52,285 nucleotides of DNA from Aureimonas sp. Leaf427 (GCF_001425485.1 NZ_LMQW01000013.1:1003-53287); one strand, 5' to 3'; shown: positions 34,280 to 43,656, counted from the stretch's first letter. Numbers and translations: made by a program. The notes: generated by a model from the letters alone, not told the origin.

Positions 34280-36442
34280 ATGTCCGAGCCTCGCGAAACC
34301 CACATCCTGACCCCTGCCGAAAACGAGCGCATCTTTCGAGCCGACATCGCGCCGGACTACCTGCCCGGCAATCTCGCACGGGCGGAGCGCCCGACCCTGG
34401 TCGTGCTCGGAGGGCAGCCCGGCGCCGGCAAGACCGCGATCCTCACCTCCAGCCAGCGCGAACTGGCCGAGACAGGCCCGGCGGTTCGGATCGTCGGCGA
34501 CGATCTGCGTGCCTATCATCCGTCCTTTGCGGTCCTGCAGCGCCGTGACGCTGAGACCGCCTCGCAGTTCACCCAAGCCGATGCAGGACGCTGGACGGAG
34601 AAGCTTCTGGCGGAAGCGCTCAAGGCACAAGTCCATGTCGTGTTCGAGACGACGATGCGCACGCCGGAGGCCGTGGCGAAGATCATGACGCTCGGTCGCG
34701 AGGCCGGCTATCGTGTCGAGGCCCGGACGGTCGCGGTTCATCCGCGGGTCAGCTGGCAGGGCTGCCACACTCGTTTCGAGGAGATGCAGCATGCTGGCGA
34801 GCCCGCTCGCATGCCGCAGCGTGAGGTGCATGATGCGGGAGCTGCCGGCGTCGTCGCCAGCCTGACCAGGATCGAGGCCGACAAGCTCGCCGATCGCGTC
34901 CAGATCCGACTGCGCACGGGAGACATCGTCTATGACAATGCGCTTGAGGCCGGGCAATGGCGAAAACCCGCCGAGGCTGCCATCGTTATGGAGCGAGAGC
35001 GAGAGCGTCTTCTGGCCCAAGGCGCGATCCAGCGCTTCGCCGACGACTGGAGTCATGTGCTCGCCCGTATGGAAGAGCGTGCCGCGCCCGACGAGAAGCG
35101 AGCCGCCGTCGAGATCCAAGCGAGGGAGGATGTAGCGCATTTCCGGACGCAGCGGCGCGATGCCGACATGGTGGACGGCAGGACCCGCGGCCGTTTCGTG
35201 ATGGAACGCGCGCCGGACGCGCTGGCACTGTTCGTCGAACTCTACGACAATGCCGTACGGGATGCCTCGCGTCGTCCGATCGGCAATGTCGAAGCCCACG
35301 CGGCAGGTCGGCTGACCCAGAGCTATGCCGCCCCGAAACTCGTCGAGACCTCGCGCGAGCTTGGGCTGCTGCCCGAGGATGGTCGGATTGTCGCGACGCG
35401 GGCGCTGGTCCAGGACAAGCGCGCCAGCCGGGAGTTTCCGGCAGCGCATCGCATGCCTGCCGATCTCGCCGTCGAGGCCGGGGACGGCGCTTGGAGCCGT
35501 CTCACCGATCTCTTCACCGTTCCACTCAACCGTATCGCCATTGATCGCGACGTGTTCGCCCCGACCGATCGGATGTCGCGGATCGCCAACGTGGCCGACG
35601 CCTGGATGGAAGGCGCCGGCATGCGGGCAAGTCTTGCCAGAGGCGCGAACGTCGTCGCATCCGGCGTGATGTCGGCCGGTGAGGCGATGACGCGGATCGT
35701 CGAGCCCGGCTACCGCGAGGCTGCCCGCCACGCGCAGGAGAAGCTCGAGCGCAATGTCTCCGTCATGGAACGCGCCGCACTCTCCGCAATGATCGTCGTT
35801 GGAGCTGGCCAGTCGGCGCGGGAGGTTCGCGATGATCTCCGCCTGCGGGTGCAGGACATCGCTCATCGTGCGACGGCCAAGGTGATGCTGGGGCAGGCCC
35901 TGTCAGAGACCGACTTTCAGGATCGGCTCAATCCGGCCCGGCGGCGGGACGTCAACGACCTCGTGGCAGGTGTCGCCGACAACGAACGCAAGCTTGGCGC
36001 CGGGTATCGGCTGAAACCAACCGGGGAGCGCATCCTGACATCCGGCGTGCTCATCCCGGCCCGCGAACTGCCGGATCTTGACGAGCGGGAGATAGGGCAA
36101 AAGCTCGACGCATCGGCGCGGCTCGAGAAGAAGCGCGGCGAGATCGAGCGTCTCGCGCGTCTCGTCTACGGGGACACGGCCGTCGCGTCCCTGACGCGGC
36201 AGATCGGATCGGCGTCTGAGGGCGCTTTAGCCGCCGAGGACGTGCGTAACGGCAAGCTTGGACCCCTGGCGGGTGAGAGTGGAAGCTGGTTTCGGGCGGA
36301 AAGCTTCGCACGCCAGACCGCAAAGGCGCACGCTCCGCACCTGGCGGCCGCCCTTGCGGACTACGGGCAGACGGTGGAATTCGAGCGGCATCAGGTGATT
36401 CTAGCCATCGTGAGGAGCAGTACCGCCAGCGCCAGGAGGTAA
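34280..36442 (+). CDS. Zeta-toxin kinase fused to a C-terminal BID-like secretion domain (frameshifted near the end)
   Basis: Residues about 35-220 form a Zeta/PezT-type kinase: Walker A GGQPGAGKT (44-52), an Asp pair in VGDDLRAYHP, and the conserved VVFETTMRT. Such toxins phosphorylate UDP-sugars of peptidoglycan synthesis. A long middle part (230-600) is unassigned. From about residue 627 (LVYGDTAVASL) a BID-like domain begins: KLGPLAGESGSWFR, then RQTAKAHAPHLAAALADYGQ. The frame stops at 36442, but the +1 frame goes on with REEQYRQRQEVKGSS and the rest of the helical bundle to 36753; the CC at 36405-36406 would join the frames if it were CCC. Directly downstream of traA, it looks like a toxin that can be exported by the conjugation system. 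Whether the shift is real is undecided. Confidence 0.85.
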   Translation: MSEPRETHILTPAENERIFRADIAPDYLPGNLARAERPTLVVLGGQPGAGKTAILTSSQRELAETGPAVRIVGDDLRAYHPSFAVLQRRDAETASQFTQADAGRWTEKLLAEALKAQVHVVFETTMRTPEAVAKIMTLGREAGYRVEARTVAVHPRVSWQGCHTRFEEMQHAGEPARMPQREVHDAGAAGVVASLTRIEADKLADRVQIRLRTGDIVYDNALEAGQWRKPAEAAIVMERERERLLAQGAIQRFADDWSHVLARMEERAAPDEKRAAVEIQAREDVAHFRTQRRDADMVDGRTRGRFVMERAPDALALFVELYDNAVRDASRRPIGNVEAHAAGRLTQSYAAPKLVETSRELGLLPEDGRIVATRALVQDKRASREFPAAHRMPADLAVEAGDGAWSRLTDLFTVPLNRIAIDRDVFAPTDRMSRIANVADAWMEGAGMRASLARGANVVASGVMSAGEAMTRIVEPGYREAARHAQEKLERNVSVMERAALSAMIVVGAGQSAREVRDDLRLRVQDIAHRATAKVMLGQALSETDFQDRLNPARRRDVNDLVAGVADNERKLGAGYRLKPTGERILTSGVLIPARELPDLDEREIGQKLDASARLEKKRGEIERLARLVYGDTAVASLTRQIGSASEGALAAEDVRNGKLGPLAGESGSWFRAESFARQTAKAHAPHLAAALADYGQTVEFERHQVILAIVRSSTASARR

Positions 36443-36753
36443 AGGGATCGTCGGCAGCTCTGGCCAAGATGCTTGAAGCGAGGCCGGACGAACAGTCTCG
36501 TCAGCTGCGGGAGAGCCCGGAACTCAGGCGTGAGCTTTCCAGCCTGATGCTCGCTTTAAACCGGCGGCTTTCTCTCGAGGACCGCTCGATATTGCATGCG
36601 AGCGACATCGTCCAGATTTCGAAAACCCTCGGGGTGACGCCCGCGCAAGCAGCACAGTTGCGCTGGGTACAAGTTCGCGGCGTCCAGGCGGAACGGATGA
36701 TCCCGGATCGCTTACGTTTTCGAGGTCCGGAGAACCTTTCGCTTGAACGCTGA
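36443..36753 (+). pseudogene. C-terminal end of the Zeta-BID protein, out of frame
   Basis: An ATG at 36469 gives MLEARPDEQSRQLRESPELR and a helical, charged 94-residue piece ending RGPENLSLER. Reading back in this frame, the coding character extends without a stop to about 36406, where it would join the 34280 frame. It is therefore best seen as the end of the same protein (total about 824 aa) and not as an independent gene. The basic C-terminus fits the positively charged tail of BID signals. Confidence 0.65.
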
Positions 36754-36862
36754 ATGTTTGTAGATCAGAATTTTGGTAGGACTGTTTTCGCGTCGGAGGT
36801 GGTCAAGTATAAAGGTTACGTACTCGACCCGCAGGGCGGCTGCTTCTTGTTCTAGACCCGCG

Positions 36863-37533
36863 TTAAAGGAAAGGACGATTTTCGGGTATGCTGCCGCCGT
36901 TCGATTTGAATGGCGCCAGCGTAGCCGACTGCAGAGTTTTGTCTGTTGAATGGTGAGAGAGACACTTCCAATATTTCGGGAGATTCCCGGTCAGCTGTCG
37001 GCGCGTCCACGCCGCTATGCGCAGAACGAGTTCGAGGTGGCGGCTTTCAAAAGAAGCTTCCCGGCCGAGTTGGCGGCCATCCAGGCCAAACTCCCGCAAG
37101 GTACCTAGATCGAGCCATGGTGGGCTGATGGTGAGGCCGTCAAGCAATCGATCCGGTGAATCGAGTGTAGGCCGAACCGCATAGGGCAGAAGAATAAATG
37201 CATCCGCCGTTGGGCAAAGCACGGCGAGAGGCCTTCCGCCCCACACGACCAGCGCACCATGTGGATCTACATCTTCGGTGCCGTCTGCCGATGAAGGGAA
37301 AGGGTGCCGATCTCGTCCTGCCCTACCGCGAACTGAGGTGGACCTGATCGGATCGTGTCCCAGAAAGTGTTGCGGATGGAAATGATCATCTGCTGTTGCC
37401 GCTCAGGTTTGCGGTGCGAGCCCAAACTCTGAACCGAGATCGTCATGTTGACCGACGAGGCGACAGTACGTGCGGGCTGCAGGAGAAGCTCCCATGTTGA
37501 GGTGTCGCTCGAGACAATCGGTCTGTCATCCAT
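36863..37533 (-). pseudogene. hypothetical gene in two frames
   Basis: Two minus-strand frames adjoin. The first starts MDDRPIVSSDTSTWELLLQP (37533) and runs through IISIRNTFWDTIRSGPPQF to GQDEIGTL. The second continues FPSSADGTEDVDPHGALVVW and AFILLPYAVRPTLDSPDRLL. They join smoothly if the AAA at 37299-37301 (TTT on the coding strand) were AAAA. The joined product would be about 223 aa, of unknown family. Codon use is more AT-rich than in neighbouring genes. This could also be chance coding in a spacer between the tra region and the catabolic locus. Confidence 0.4.
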
Positions 37534-37584
37534 TCGAACGGGCGCAATCGGCACGGGCGGCCGAGGGACCCACGCGCGACGTCA

Positions 37585-39282
37585 TCACGCGGGATCGGCA
37601 GGGTCGCCCAGCGAGCCGGCGACAGCGTCCAGCCAGGCGGCAGCCGCCTCCGCGCCCGGGTCGGGGATACCCAGGGCGCGCTCGCCGAGATAGCTGGATC
37701 GACCGCGCCGAGGCAAAATTGCGGCCGTGGCCTCGGCACCGGTCCGCGCGGCCTCGACGGCCTCGAAGAAGCTCGCCTCGTCGCTGCCGGAGAAACGGTC
37801 GGCGGCGGGCAGCAAGGCATCGAGCATCGTCCGGTCGCCGACCTTCGCGTCGCCGATCTGCGCGATGGCCTGCGCTCCGGCCCGCAGCGCTTCGCTCCAG
37901 TCCTGTGCGCGGACGGCCGTGCGTCCTTCGAGCGTGTTGGCCGCCCGCAGAAGTCCCGCCGCGTAGAGCGCGCCGGACGTCCCGCCCACGGTCCGCCGCA
38001 GGCTGGCCGAGAGGGCGCGCAGGACGGCGGCGGCCGTCAGGTCGCGGTAGGTGTCGATCTCGGCCAGAATCGCCTGGGCCCCCCGTGCCAGATTGGCGCC
38101 GAGATCTCCGTCGCCGACCTTACGGTCGAGGTCGGTCAGTCGGGTCTCCTCGGCGACCAGCCGCTCGGCGGCGGCGCGTATCGCCGAAACGATCCGTGGG
38201 TTCGGCGCCGCCATCCGCTGCTCGACCGCTTCCTCGCGCGGGCACTCGATCGTCGGCAGAGCCGCGCTCGGCTTCGTTCCCGTCCCTGGCCAAGCCGGGG
38301 CCGAGGCCGGCGCATCCAGGGCCGACAGCAGGCCCGGGTCGAGGCGCATGGCGGAGATGGAGCATCCCGCCATTTCGATCGCGGTGAGGAAGGTTCCCGT
38401 CCACATGCGCTCGACCGACGTGCCCCGAGCCGACGCCGCCTTCAAGGCTGCACGCGCGACGAGGTCCATTTCCATGGCGGGGGTTCCGCCGAGATTGTTG
38501 GCCAGCAGCGCGACAGTCTCGCCCTCCCGGAGGCCGAGACTGTCCAGGACGCGGTCGACGAGGAGGCCGACGAGATCGTCGACCGGCCGCAGAGCGACGC
38601 GTTCCACGCCCGCCTCGCCATGGATGCCCAGCCCGAGTTCGATCTCGTCCTCGCCCAGAGTAAAGCTCGGCTTTCCCGCCGCCGGAACGATGCAGGGGGT
38701 GAGCGCGACTCCCATCGTGCCGACCGCATGGGCCGCGCGCTCCGCCTCGGCTTCCACCTCCTCCAACGTGCGTCCCGCCGCCGCCGCCGCGCCCGCGACT
38801 TTGTGGACGAGAACGGTCCCGGCAATGCCGCGGCGACCGGCATTGTCGCCCCCTGCCGAGAGCGACACGTCGTCGGCGACGACGACCATCGCCACCGAGA
38901 GGCCCTCACTGCGCGCGAGTTCGGCCGCCAAGCCGAAGTTCAGGCGGTCGCCCGTGTAGTTCTTGACGATCAAAAGCGTGCCGCCCGTTCCGGTGACGGC
39001 GCGGATCGCCGCGAGCACGGCGTCCGTCGAGGGAGAGGTGAAGACGTCGCCGCAGACGGCCGCCGTCAGCATGCCCTCGCCCACGTAGCCCGCATGGGCG
39101 GGTTCGTGGCCGGAACCGCCGCCCGAGACGATCGCCACCTTCCCGGACCTTCGGAGGGCTTCGACGTCGCTTCGCAGAATCACGCGATGGCCGGACAGGA
39201 CGGCGAGACCTTCGTGGGAGAGCACGATGCCCTCGATCATCTCGTCGACGACGCGGGACGGATCGTTGATCAGCTTCTTCAT
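37585..39282 (-). CDS. ATP-dependent dihydroxyacetone-type kinase (DhaK-DhaL fusion)
   Basis: The 565-aa enzyme joins a DhaK domain (VSGGGSGHEPAHAGYVGEGM near residue 53; substrate-binding His in LGLGIHGEAGVER near 223) with a DhaL ATP-binding domain (RKVGDGDLGANLARG near 388; TVGGTSGALYAAGLL near 431). It phosphorylates dihydroxyacetone or related C4 ketoses such as erythrulose. It is the last gene of the minus-strand locus, behind the ABC ATPase gene. All key residues look present. The sugar it really acts on cannot be told from sequence; neighbours (a dehydrogenase, an FGGY kinase, an aldolase) point to a polyol or branched ketose pathway. Confidence 0.9.
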   Translation of the reverse strand: MKKLINDPSRVVDEMIEGIVLSHEGLAVLSGHRVILRSDVEALRRSGKVAIVSGGGSGHEPAHAGYVGEGMLTAAVCGDVFTSPSTDAVLAAIRAVTGTGGTLLIVKNYTGDRLNFGLAAELARSEGLSVAMVVVADDVSLSAGGDNAGRRGIAGTVLVHKVAGAAAAAGRTLEEVEAEAERAAHAVGTMGVALTPCIVPAAGKPSFTLGEDEIELGLGIHGEAGVERVALRPVDDLVGLLVDRVLDSLGLREGETVALLANNLGGTPAMEMDLVARAALKAASARGTSVERMWTGTFLTAIEMAGCSISAMRLDPGLLSALDAPASAPAWPGTGTKPSAALPTIECPREEAVEQRMAAPNPRIVSAIRAAAERLVAEETRLTDLDRKVGDGDLGANLARGAQAILAEIDTYRDLTAAAVLRALSASLRRTVGGTSGALYAAGLLRAANTLEGRTAVRAQDWSEALRAGAQAIAQIGDAKVGDRTMLDALLPAADRFSGSDEASFFEAVEAARTGAEATAAILPRRGRSSYLGERALGIPDPGAEAAAAWLDAVAGSLGDPADPA

Positions 39283-39306
39283 GGACGCTTCCTATCCGAA
39301 GGGCGG

Positions 39307-40395
39307 TCAGGCTGCGAGGACCGAACGCTCGCTGGTGGGGTCGAAGGCGTGGAGCGACTGCGGGCGGTGGCTGAGGACAAGATCCTGTCCAACCCGGAGC
39401 GTAGGGTCCTGCTCGAACTGGGCGATGATCAGATCGTCGCCGACACGAAGCTGGATCATCACCTGGGAGCCGAGCGGCTCGATGAGTTCGACCGTTCCGC
39501 GGATTCCCTCCGCGTGGCCGCCTGCAACCGGGGCCAGATGCTCGGGACGCACGCCGACGACCACCTTGCCGCCGCTGCGGCCGGCTAGCGCCTTCCCGAC
39601 CTCGTTCCCGGTGCGCAAGCGGAAACTGGCCCCCTCGACCACGCTGCCATCGGTTTGCGACAGCCCGTCGAGAAAGTTCATGGGAGGAGAGCCGATGAAC
39701 CCCGCAACGAACCGGTTGACGGGACGGTCGTAGATGATCTGCGGAGGGGCGATTTGCTGAACCCGTCCGCCATGCATGACGACGATGCGCTCGCCCATCG
39801 TCATCGCCTCGAGCTGGTCGTGGGTGACGTAGAAGGTGGTGATCTTCAGCCTGCGACAGAGCTTCGTGATCTCCGCCCGCATCTCGATGCGAAGCTTGGC
39901 GTCGAGGTTCGACAGCGGCTCGTCCATGAGGAAGATCCGGGGCGCACGCACGATCGCGCGCCCCAGGGCGACGCGTTGGCGCTGACCGCCCGACAGCTCT
40001 CCCGGCAGCCGCTCGAGCAGGGGCGTCAGACCGAGGGCCCCCGCGGTGCGTCGCACCGTCTCCTCGATGGCGGCCTTCTTCATGCCCTTCACCTTCAGGC
40101 AGAAGGCCATGTTCTCGTAGACGCTGAGATGGGGATAGAGCGCGTAGTTCTGAAACACCATCGCGACGTCGCGCTCGCGCGGCTCAAGATCCGTCACGTC
40201 CTGTCCGTCGATGGTGATCGCCCCTTCCGTCGCGTCCTCCAGCCCCGCCAGGATTCGCATGGTCGTCGTCTTGCCGCATCCCGAGGGCCCGACGAGGACG
40301 ACGAACTCGCCGTCGCGTGTTTCGAGATTAAAATCGGACACCGCGACGAATTCACCGAAGCGTTTGCCGACGCCCGTCACCCCAATCACTGCCAT
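39307..40395 (-). CDS. ABC sugar importer ATPase (UgpC/MalK type)
   Basis: The 362-aa ATPase has Walker A GPSGCGKTTT near residue 38, Q-loop in FQNYALYPHLSVYENM, signature LSGGQRQRVALGRA near 135, Walker B IFLMDEPLSNLDAKLR near 155, the switch His in VTHDQLEAM, and a C-terminal regulatory TOBE-type domain (VGVRPEHL). AGGAGG stands before the ATG; the frame upstream of it is a shadow. It energises the two permeases encoded upstream in the same operon. The FGGY kinase gene precedes it with a 44-base gap. Confidence 0.93.
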   Translation of the reverse strand: MAVIGVTGVGKRFGEFVAVSDFNLETRDGEFVVLVGPSGCGKTTTMRILAGLEDATEGAITIDGQDVTDLEPRERDVAMVFQNYALYPHLSVYENMAFCLKVKGMKKAAIEETVRRTAGALGLTPLLERLPGELSGGQRQRVALGRAIVRAPRIFLMDEPLSNLDAKLRIEMRAEITKLCRRLKITTFYVTHDQLEAMTMGERIVVMHGGRVQQIAPPQIIYDRPVNRFVAGFIGSPPMNFLDGLSQTDGSVVEGASFRLRTGNEVGKALAGRSGGKVVVGVRPEHLAPVAGGHAEGIRGTVELIEPLGSQVMIQLRVGDDLIIAQFEQDPTLRVGQDLVLSHRPQSLHAFDPTSERSVLAA

Positions 40396-40439
40396 ATCTT
40401 TTCCTCCTCGATGATCCCGTCGGTCCGTGCCGTCGTGGA

Positions 40440-41783
40440 TCAGCTGACATTCGTTGCGGTTGCAGGGGCGAAGCTGCGGACGGCGGGACGCGCCAAGGCC
40501 GAAAGGCCGCGCGGGCTGATCGCAGCCCATGCGATGAGGGCGGCTCCGGCTCCGGTCAGTTCGTTCTCGTCGAAGCGGTGGATCGTCCTCCCGAACATGT
40601 CGGCCCGCATCTGCAGGAAGCGGTCGGAGCGCGACCAGCCGCCGGTCGTGTAGACGTCTCCCGTCGCGCCCACGGCCTCGATCAGGGAGGCGCTTCGCCG
40701 GATCGTCCCGCGGACAGCCTCCTGCGTTGCGACGAGTGCGGCGTTGCGATTCGAAGCCGACGGAAGGACCGCGTCTTGGCCGACCAGGGAGCGTTTTGCG
40801 GGAGCCGGGACGGGCTTCGGCGTCTCGCCCGACAGCAGGGCGGAAACCAGGTCCCCGTGGACGCCGCTCCGGTAGGGCGCCAGGGCCGAGGCGAGCTCGA
40901 AGACACCGAGGCACGACAGGCCCGGGCTGCCGAGGACCGGAACGGAGAAGGCCAACCTGGGATCCAGCGGTCGAACCGCTCCGGGTTCGGCTTCTCCGTA
41001 GACGACCTCGGCCGTGCCCATCGAATCGACCACGGCATCCGGCTCGAAGCGCCGGATGTAGGAGGCCGCGACCGGATGGTCGTGCCCACCGGCTACGACG
41101 ACGGTTTCGGCATCGGCGGCGCCCGTCCGGCGCAGCCGCCCCGGGCGCATCGTTCCCACGACCGTCCCGGCCGGCACGACCGGAGGAAGGCGCGGTGCTT
41201 TTGCGGCCTCAAGCATCGGTGCGTGCCAGTTGCGGCCATAAACGTCGTAGGCAGCGGTTCGGGCAGCCAGCGTTTCGCTGACGAACGGCGTGCCGCTCCA
41301 TGCAACGGCAGGATAATCCGTCAGCGCGATCCAGATTCTCCCATCCGCGATGTCCTGCGGCCGATGCCGGGACAGCCATAGCCACTTGGCTACCGTCCGG
41401 AACCGGTCGATATGAAGACCGAGCCTCTCCGAGGCGGCGTCGCCACGGGCGAGTTCCCCCGCTTCGGCACGGGCGCGCTCGTCGAACCAGGGAACGGCGG
41501 TTGCGACGGGGACGAGGTCGCCCGTCAGCGGCAGGCCGTCTTCGCCTACGCCCGCGGTCGCGACGGCGCGAAGCGGCAGTCCTTCGCCGACCTCTCTCCA
41601 TCCTTCGACGATCAGGTCCTCGGCGGACCGCAGGAGGTCCTCGGCCGACGTCGCGGGCCCGATGCCGTCCTCGATCCTCGGTGTGGCGACGGCTTTGGCC
41701 CACCGCACGCGGCCCTCTGTGTCCACGAGAACGGCCTTGAGGTTCGTGGAGCCAATATCGAGTCCGCAGCACAGTTGCGTCAT
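40440..41783 (-). CDS. FGGY-family carbohydrate kinase
   Basis: The 447-aa kinase opens with the ATP-fold LDIGSTNLKAVLVDTEG, has the second-domain VVVAGGHDHPVAASYIRRF near residue 230 and YTTGGWSRSDRFLQMRADMFG near 382. It is somewhat shorter than xylulokinase or glycerol kinase (about 500). FGGY kinases phosphorylate sugars or polyols; the substrate is not recognisable here. The start overlaps the dehydrogenase stop (ATGA), so these two steps are made together. Confidence 0.9.
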   Translation of the reverse strand: MTQLCCGLDIGSTNLKAVLVDTEGRVRWAKAVATPRIEDGIGPATSAEDLLRSAEDLIVEGWREVGEGLPLRAVATAGVGEDGLPLTGDLVPVATAVPWFDERARAEAGELARGDAASERLGLHIDRFRTVAKWLWLSRHRPQDIADGRIWIALTDYPAVAWSGTPFVSETLAARTAAYDVYGRNWHAPMLEAAKAPRLPPVVPAGTVVGTMRPGRLRRTGAADAETVVVAGGHDHPVAASYIRRFEPDAVVDSMGTAEVVYGEAEPGAVRPLDPRLAFSVPVLGSPGLSCLGVFELASALAPYRSGVHGDLVSALLSGETPKPVPAPAKRSLVGQDAVLPSASNRNAALVATQEAVRGTIRRSASLIEAVGATGDVYTTGGWSRSDRFLQMRADMFGRTIHRFDENELTGAGAALIAWAAISPRGLSALARPAVRSFAPATATNVS

Positions 41784-42826
41784 CTCGACGGGCCCGGGAA
41801 TGTCAGAAGCGTCTTCACGGATGCGCCCTTCGCCATGTTGTCGACGGCCGCGGCGAAGTCCCAGGCGCTATAGGTGTCGGTGACGAGCGCCGACGCCTCG
41901 TCGCGGATGTCGGGCATGAACTCGACGGCGGCCGGGAACTTGTCCGCCAGCGAGTTCGAGCCGACGATGCGCAGTTCCTTCTCGTAGATGAGGAACGGCG
42001 GCAGGCCGACCCGATCCTCCTCGTTGTGGACGCCGACCTGCACGAGCGTGCCCGTCGCGTCGAGACGGCCGACGCCTGCGACCAGCGCGGGTGCGACGCC
42101 CGCCGCTTCGAAGACCACCTCGAAGAGGGAGGAGCCAAGTCCGTCCGGCATCGCCACGTTCTCGATCCCCGCCTTGCGGGCGACCGCGTGCTTGCCCACC
42201 GCGGGGTCGCAGACCGTGACCGACGCCGCCTCGAGCTTGCGGCATACGACGGCAAGAAGGAGGCCCATCGTCCCGGCGCCCATGACGAGCACCGTGCGGT
42301 CCTTGACGCCGCCGGAAGCCGCGACCGCGTTCAGGACACAGGCCAGCGGCTCGATCAACGCCGCCACGGAGTGGCCGATCGATTCCGGGACGCGATAGGC
42401 GTTGCGGGCGGGAACGGCGACGAAGTCCGCGAACGCTCCCGGCCGGGCGACGCCGAGCGGGAAGAGGTTGAGGCAAAGGTTCGGACGGCCGGCCTTGCAC
42501 CAGCGGCAGGTACCGCACGTCCCGTTCGGATCGACGGCAACGAAGTCGCCTTCCTTGATGTCCCTTACATCGGAACCGACGGCCGTCACATGTCCGGCGA
42601 ACTCGTGACCCGGAATCACCGGATAGCGCGTTCCCGGAAAACCGTGCCGAACGATGTGGAGATCGGTTCCGCAGATGCCGCAGCAGACGGGCGAAACGAT
42701 CACCTCGCCGGGAGCCGGCGTCGGCACGGCGACGGCGATCACGCTGATCGAATGATCCTCGCCGACCTCGATGGCGCGCATGGCGTCTCGCCCGTTCCGT
42801 TCGAACAGTTTGTCCGTGAGGCTCAT
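41780..42826 (-). CDS. zinc-dependent medium-chain alcohol/polyol dehydrogenase
   Basis: The 348-aa MDR enzyme has the catalytic zinc residues in CCGICGTDLH and PGHEFAGHV, the structural zinc Cys cluster GTCGTCRWCKAGRPNLC, and the NAD-binding VLVMGAGTMGLLLAVV. It most resembles sorbitol/threonine dehydrogenase-type members and probably oxidises a polyol imported by the adjacent ABC system to a ketose. The true start is the ATG at 42826, overlapping the permease stop (ATGA); the long frame upstream is a shadow of the permease gene. Confidence 0.92.
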   Translation of the reverse strand: MSLTDKLFERNGRDAMRAIEVGEDHSISVIAVAVPTPAPGEVIVSPVCCGICGTDLHIVRHGFPGTRYPVIPGHEFAGHVTAVGSDVRDIKEGDFVAVDPNGTCGTCRWCKAGRPNLCLNLFPLGVARPGAFADFVAVPARNAYRVPESIGHSVAALIEPLACVLNAVAASGGVKDRTVLVMGAGTMGLLLAVVCRKLEAASVTVCDPAVGKHAVARKAGIENVAMPDGLGSSLFEVVFEAAGVAPALVAGVGRLDATGTLVQVGVHNEEDRVGLPPFLIYEKELRIVGSNSLADKFPAAVEFMPDIRDEASALVTDTYSAWDFAAAVDNMAKGASVKTLLTFPGPSR

Positions 42827-43656
42827 TTGACCGCTCCGAAGGTGAGGCCGCGCGTCAGGCTCTTCTGGGCAAGCCAGCCGGCTGCCACGACGGGGATGTT
42901 GACAAGGATGGCGACCGCGGCGACCTGCGCGTTGTAGAGCTGTCCGAAGCTCAGGAACTTTTGCAGGAAGACCGGCAGGGTGCTGTTGGTGGTGGTCAGG
43001 TTCACCGCCAGGAAGAACTCGTTCCAGGCGAAGATGCCGCAAAGAAGCGCCGTCGAGGCGATGCCCGGTCGGATGAGCGGCATGACGATGAACAGGAGCT
43101 CTCGGAGCTTGCCGGCCCCGTCGACGCGCACCGCGTCGAACACGTCCCTTGGAATCTCCGCCATGAACGAGCGGATCATCCAGACCGCGAGAGGCAGGTT
43201 CATCGAGATGTAGACGATGACGAGCAGCGTCGTGCTGTTGAGCAGCCCCACCGTCCGCGCCACGAGGTAGAGGGGCACGATGCCCGCCGCGAGCGGCATC
43301 ATCTTGGTCGAGATCAAGAAGAAGAGAACGTCGCGCCACTTGCGCACCGGGCGCACGGACAGGGCGTAGGCTGCGGGTACCGCCAGCACGATCACGACGA
43401 AGGTCGACACGAGCGTGGCGACGAGCGAGTTCACGAGGAAGTCGACGAAGCCGCTGGAGAACGCTCGGGCGTAGTGCTCCAGAGTCGGCTCGAAGAAGAG
43501 CTTGGGCGGGAACGCGATCGCGTCGTTCTCGGTCTTAAAGCTCGTCAGGAGCATCCAGGCAACCGGGGCAAACATCAGCAGCGTACCCGCCCAGGTGAGG
43601 AGCGTGAAGACCGCGGCGGAAAAGCCCTTGCGTTCTCGGGCGACGGGACGGGCCAT
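42823..43656 (-). CDS. ABC sugar importer permease (MalG type)
   Basis: The 277-aa protein has six membrane segments (first about residues 13-35) and the EAA loop VFDAVRVDGAGKLRELLFIVMP that contacts the ATPase. It ends LTRGLTFGAVK, as carbohydrate permeases of the MalG/UgpE group often do. Its start overlaps the stop of the first permease (TGATG). Confidence 0.93.
   Translation of the reverse strand: MARPVARERKGFSAAVFTLLTWAGTLLMFAPVAWMLLTSFKTENDAIAFPPKLFFEPTLEHYARAFSSGFVDFLVNSLVATLVSTFVVIVLAVPAAYALSVRPVRKWRDVLFFLISTKMMPLAAGIVPLYLVARTVGLLNSTTLLVIVYISMNLPLAVWMIRSFMAEIPRDVFDAVRVDGAGKLRELLFIVMPLIRPGIASTALLCGIFAWNEFFLAVNLTTTNSTLPVFLQKFLSFGQLYNAQVAAVAILVNIPVVAAGWLAQKSLTRGLTFGAVK

Noticed and set aside
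42827-43339. Longer dehydrogenase start (43339)
   Set aside because: The extra codons are a shadow of the permease gene; the ATG at 42826 overlaps the permease stop in the usual coupled way.
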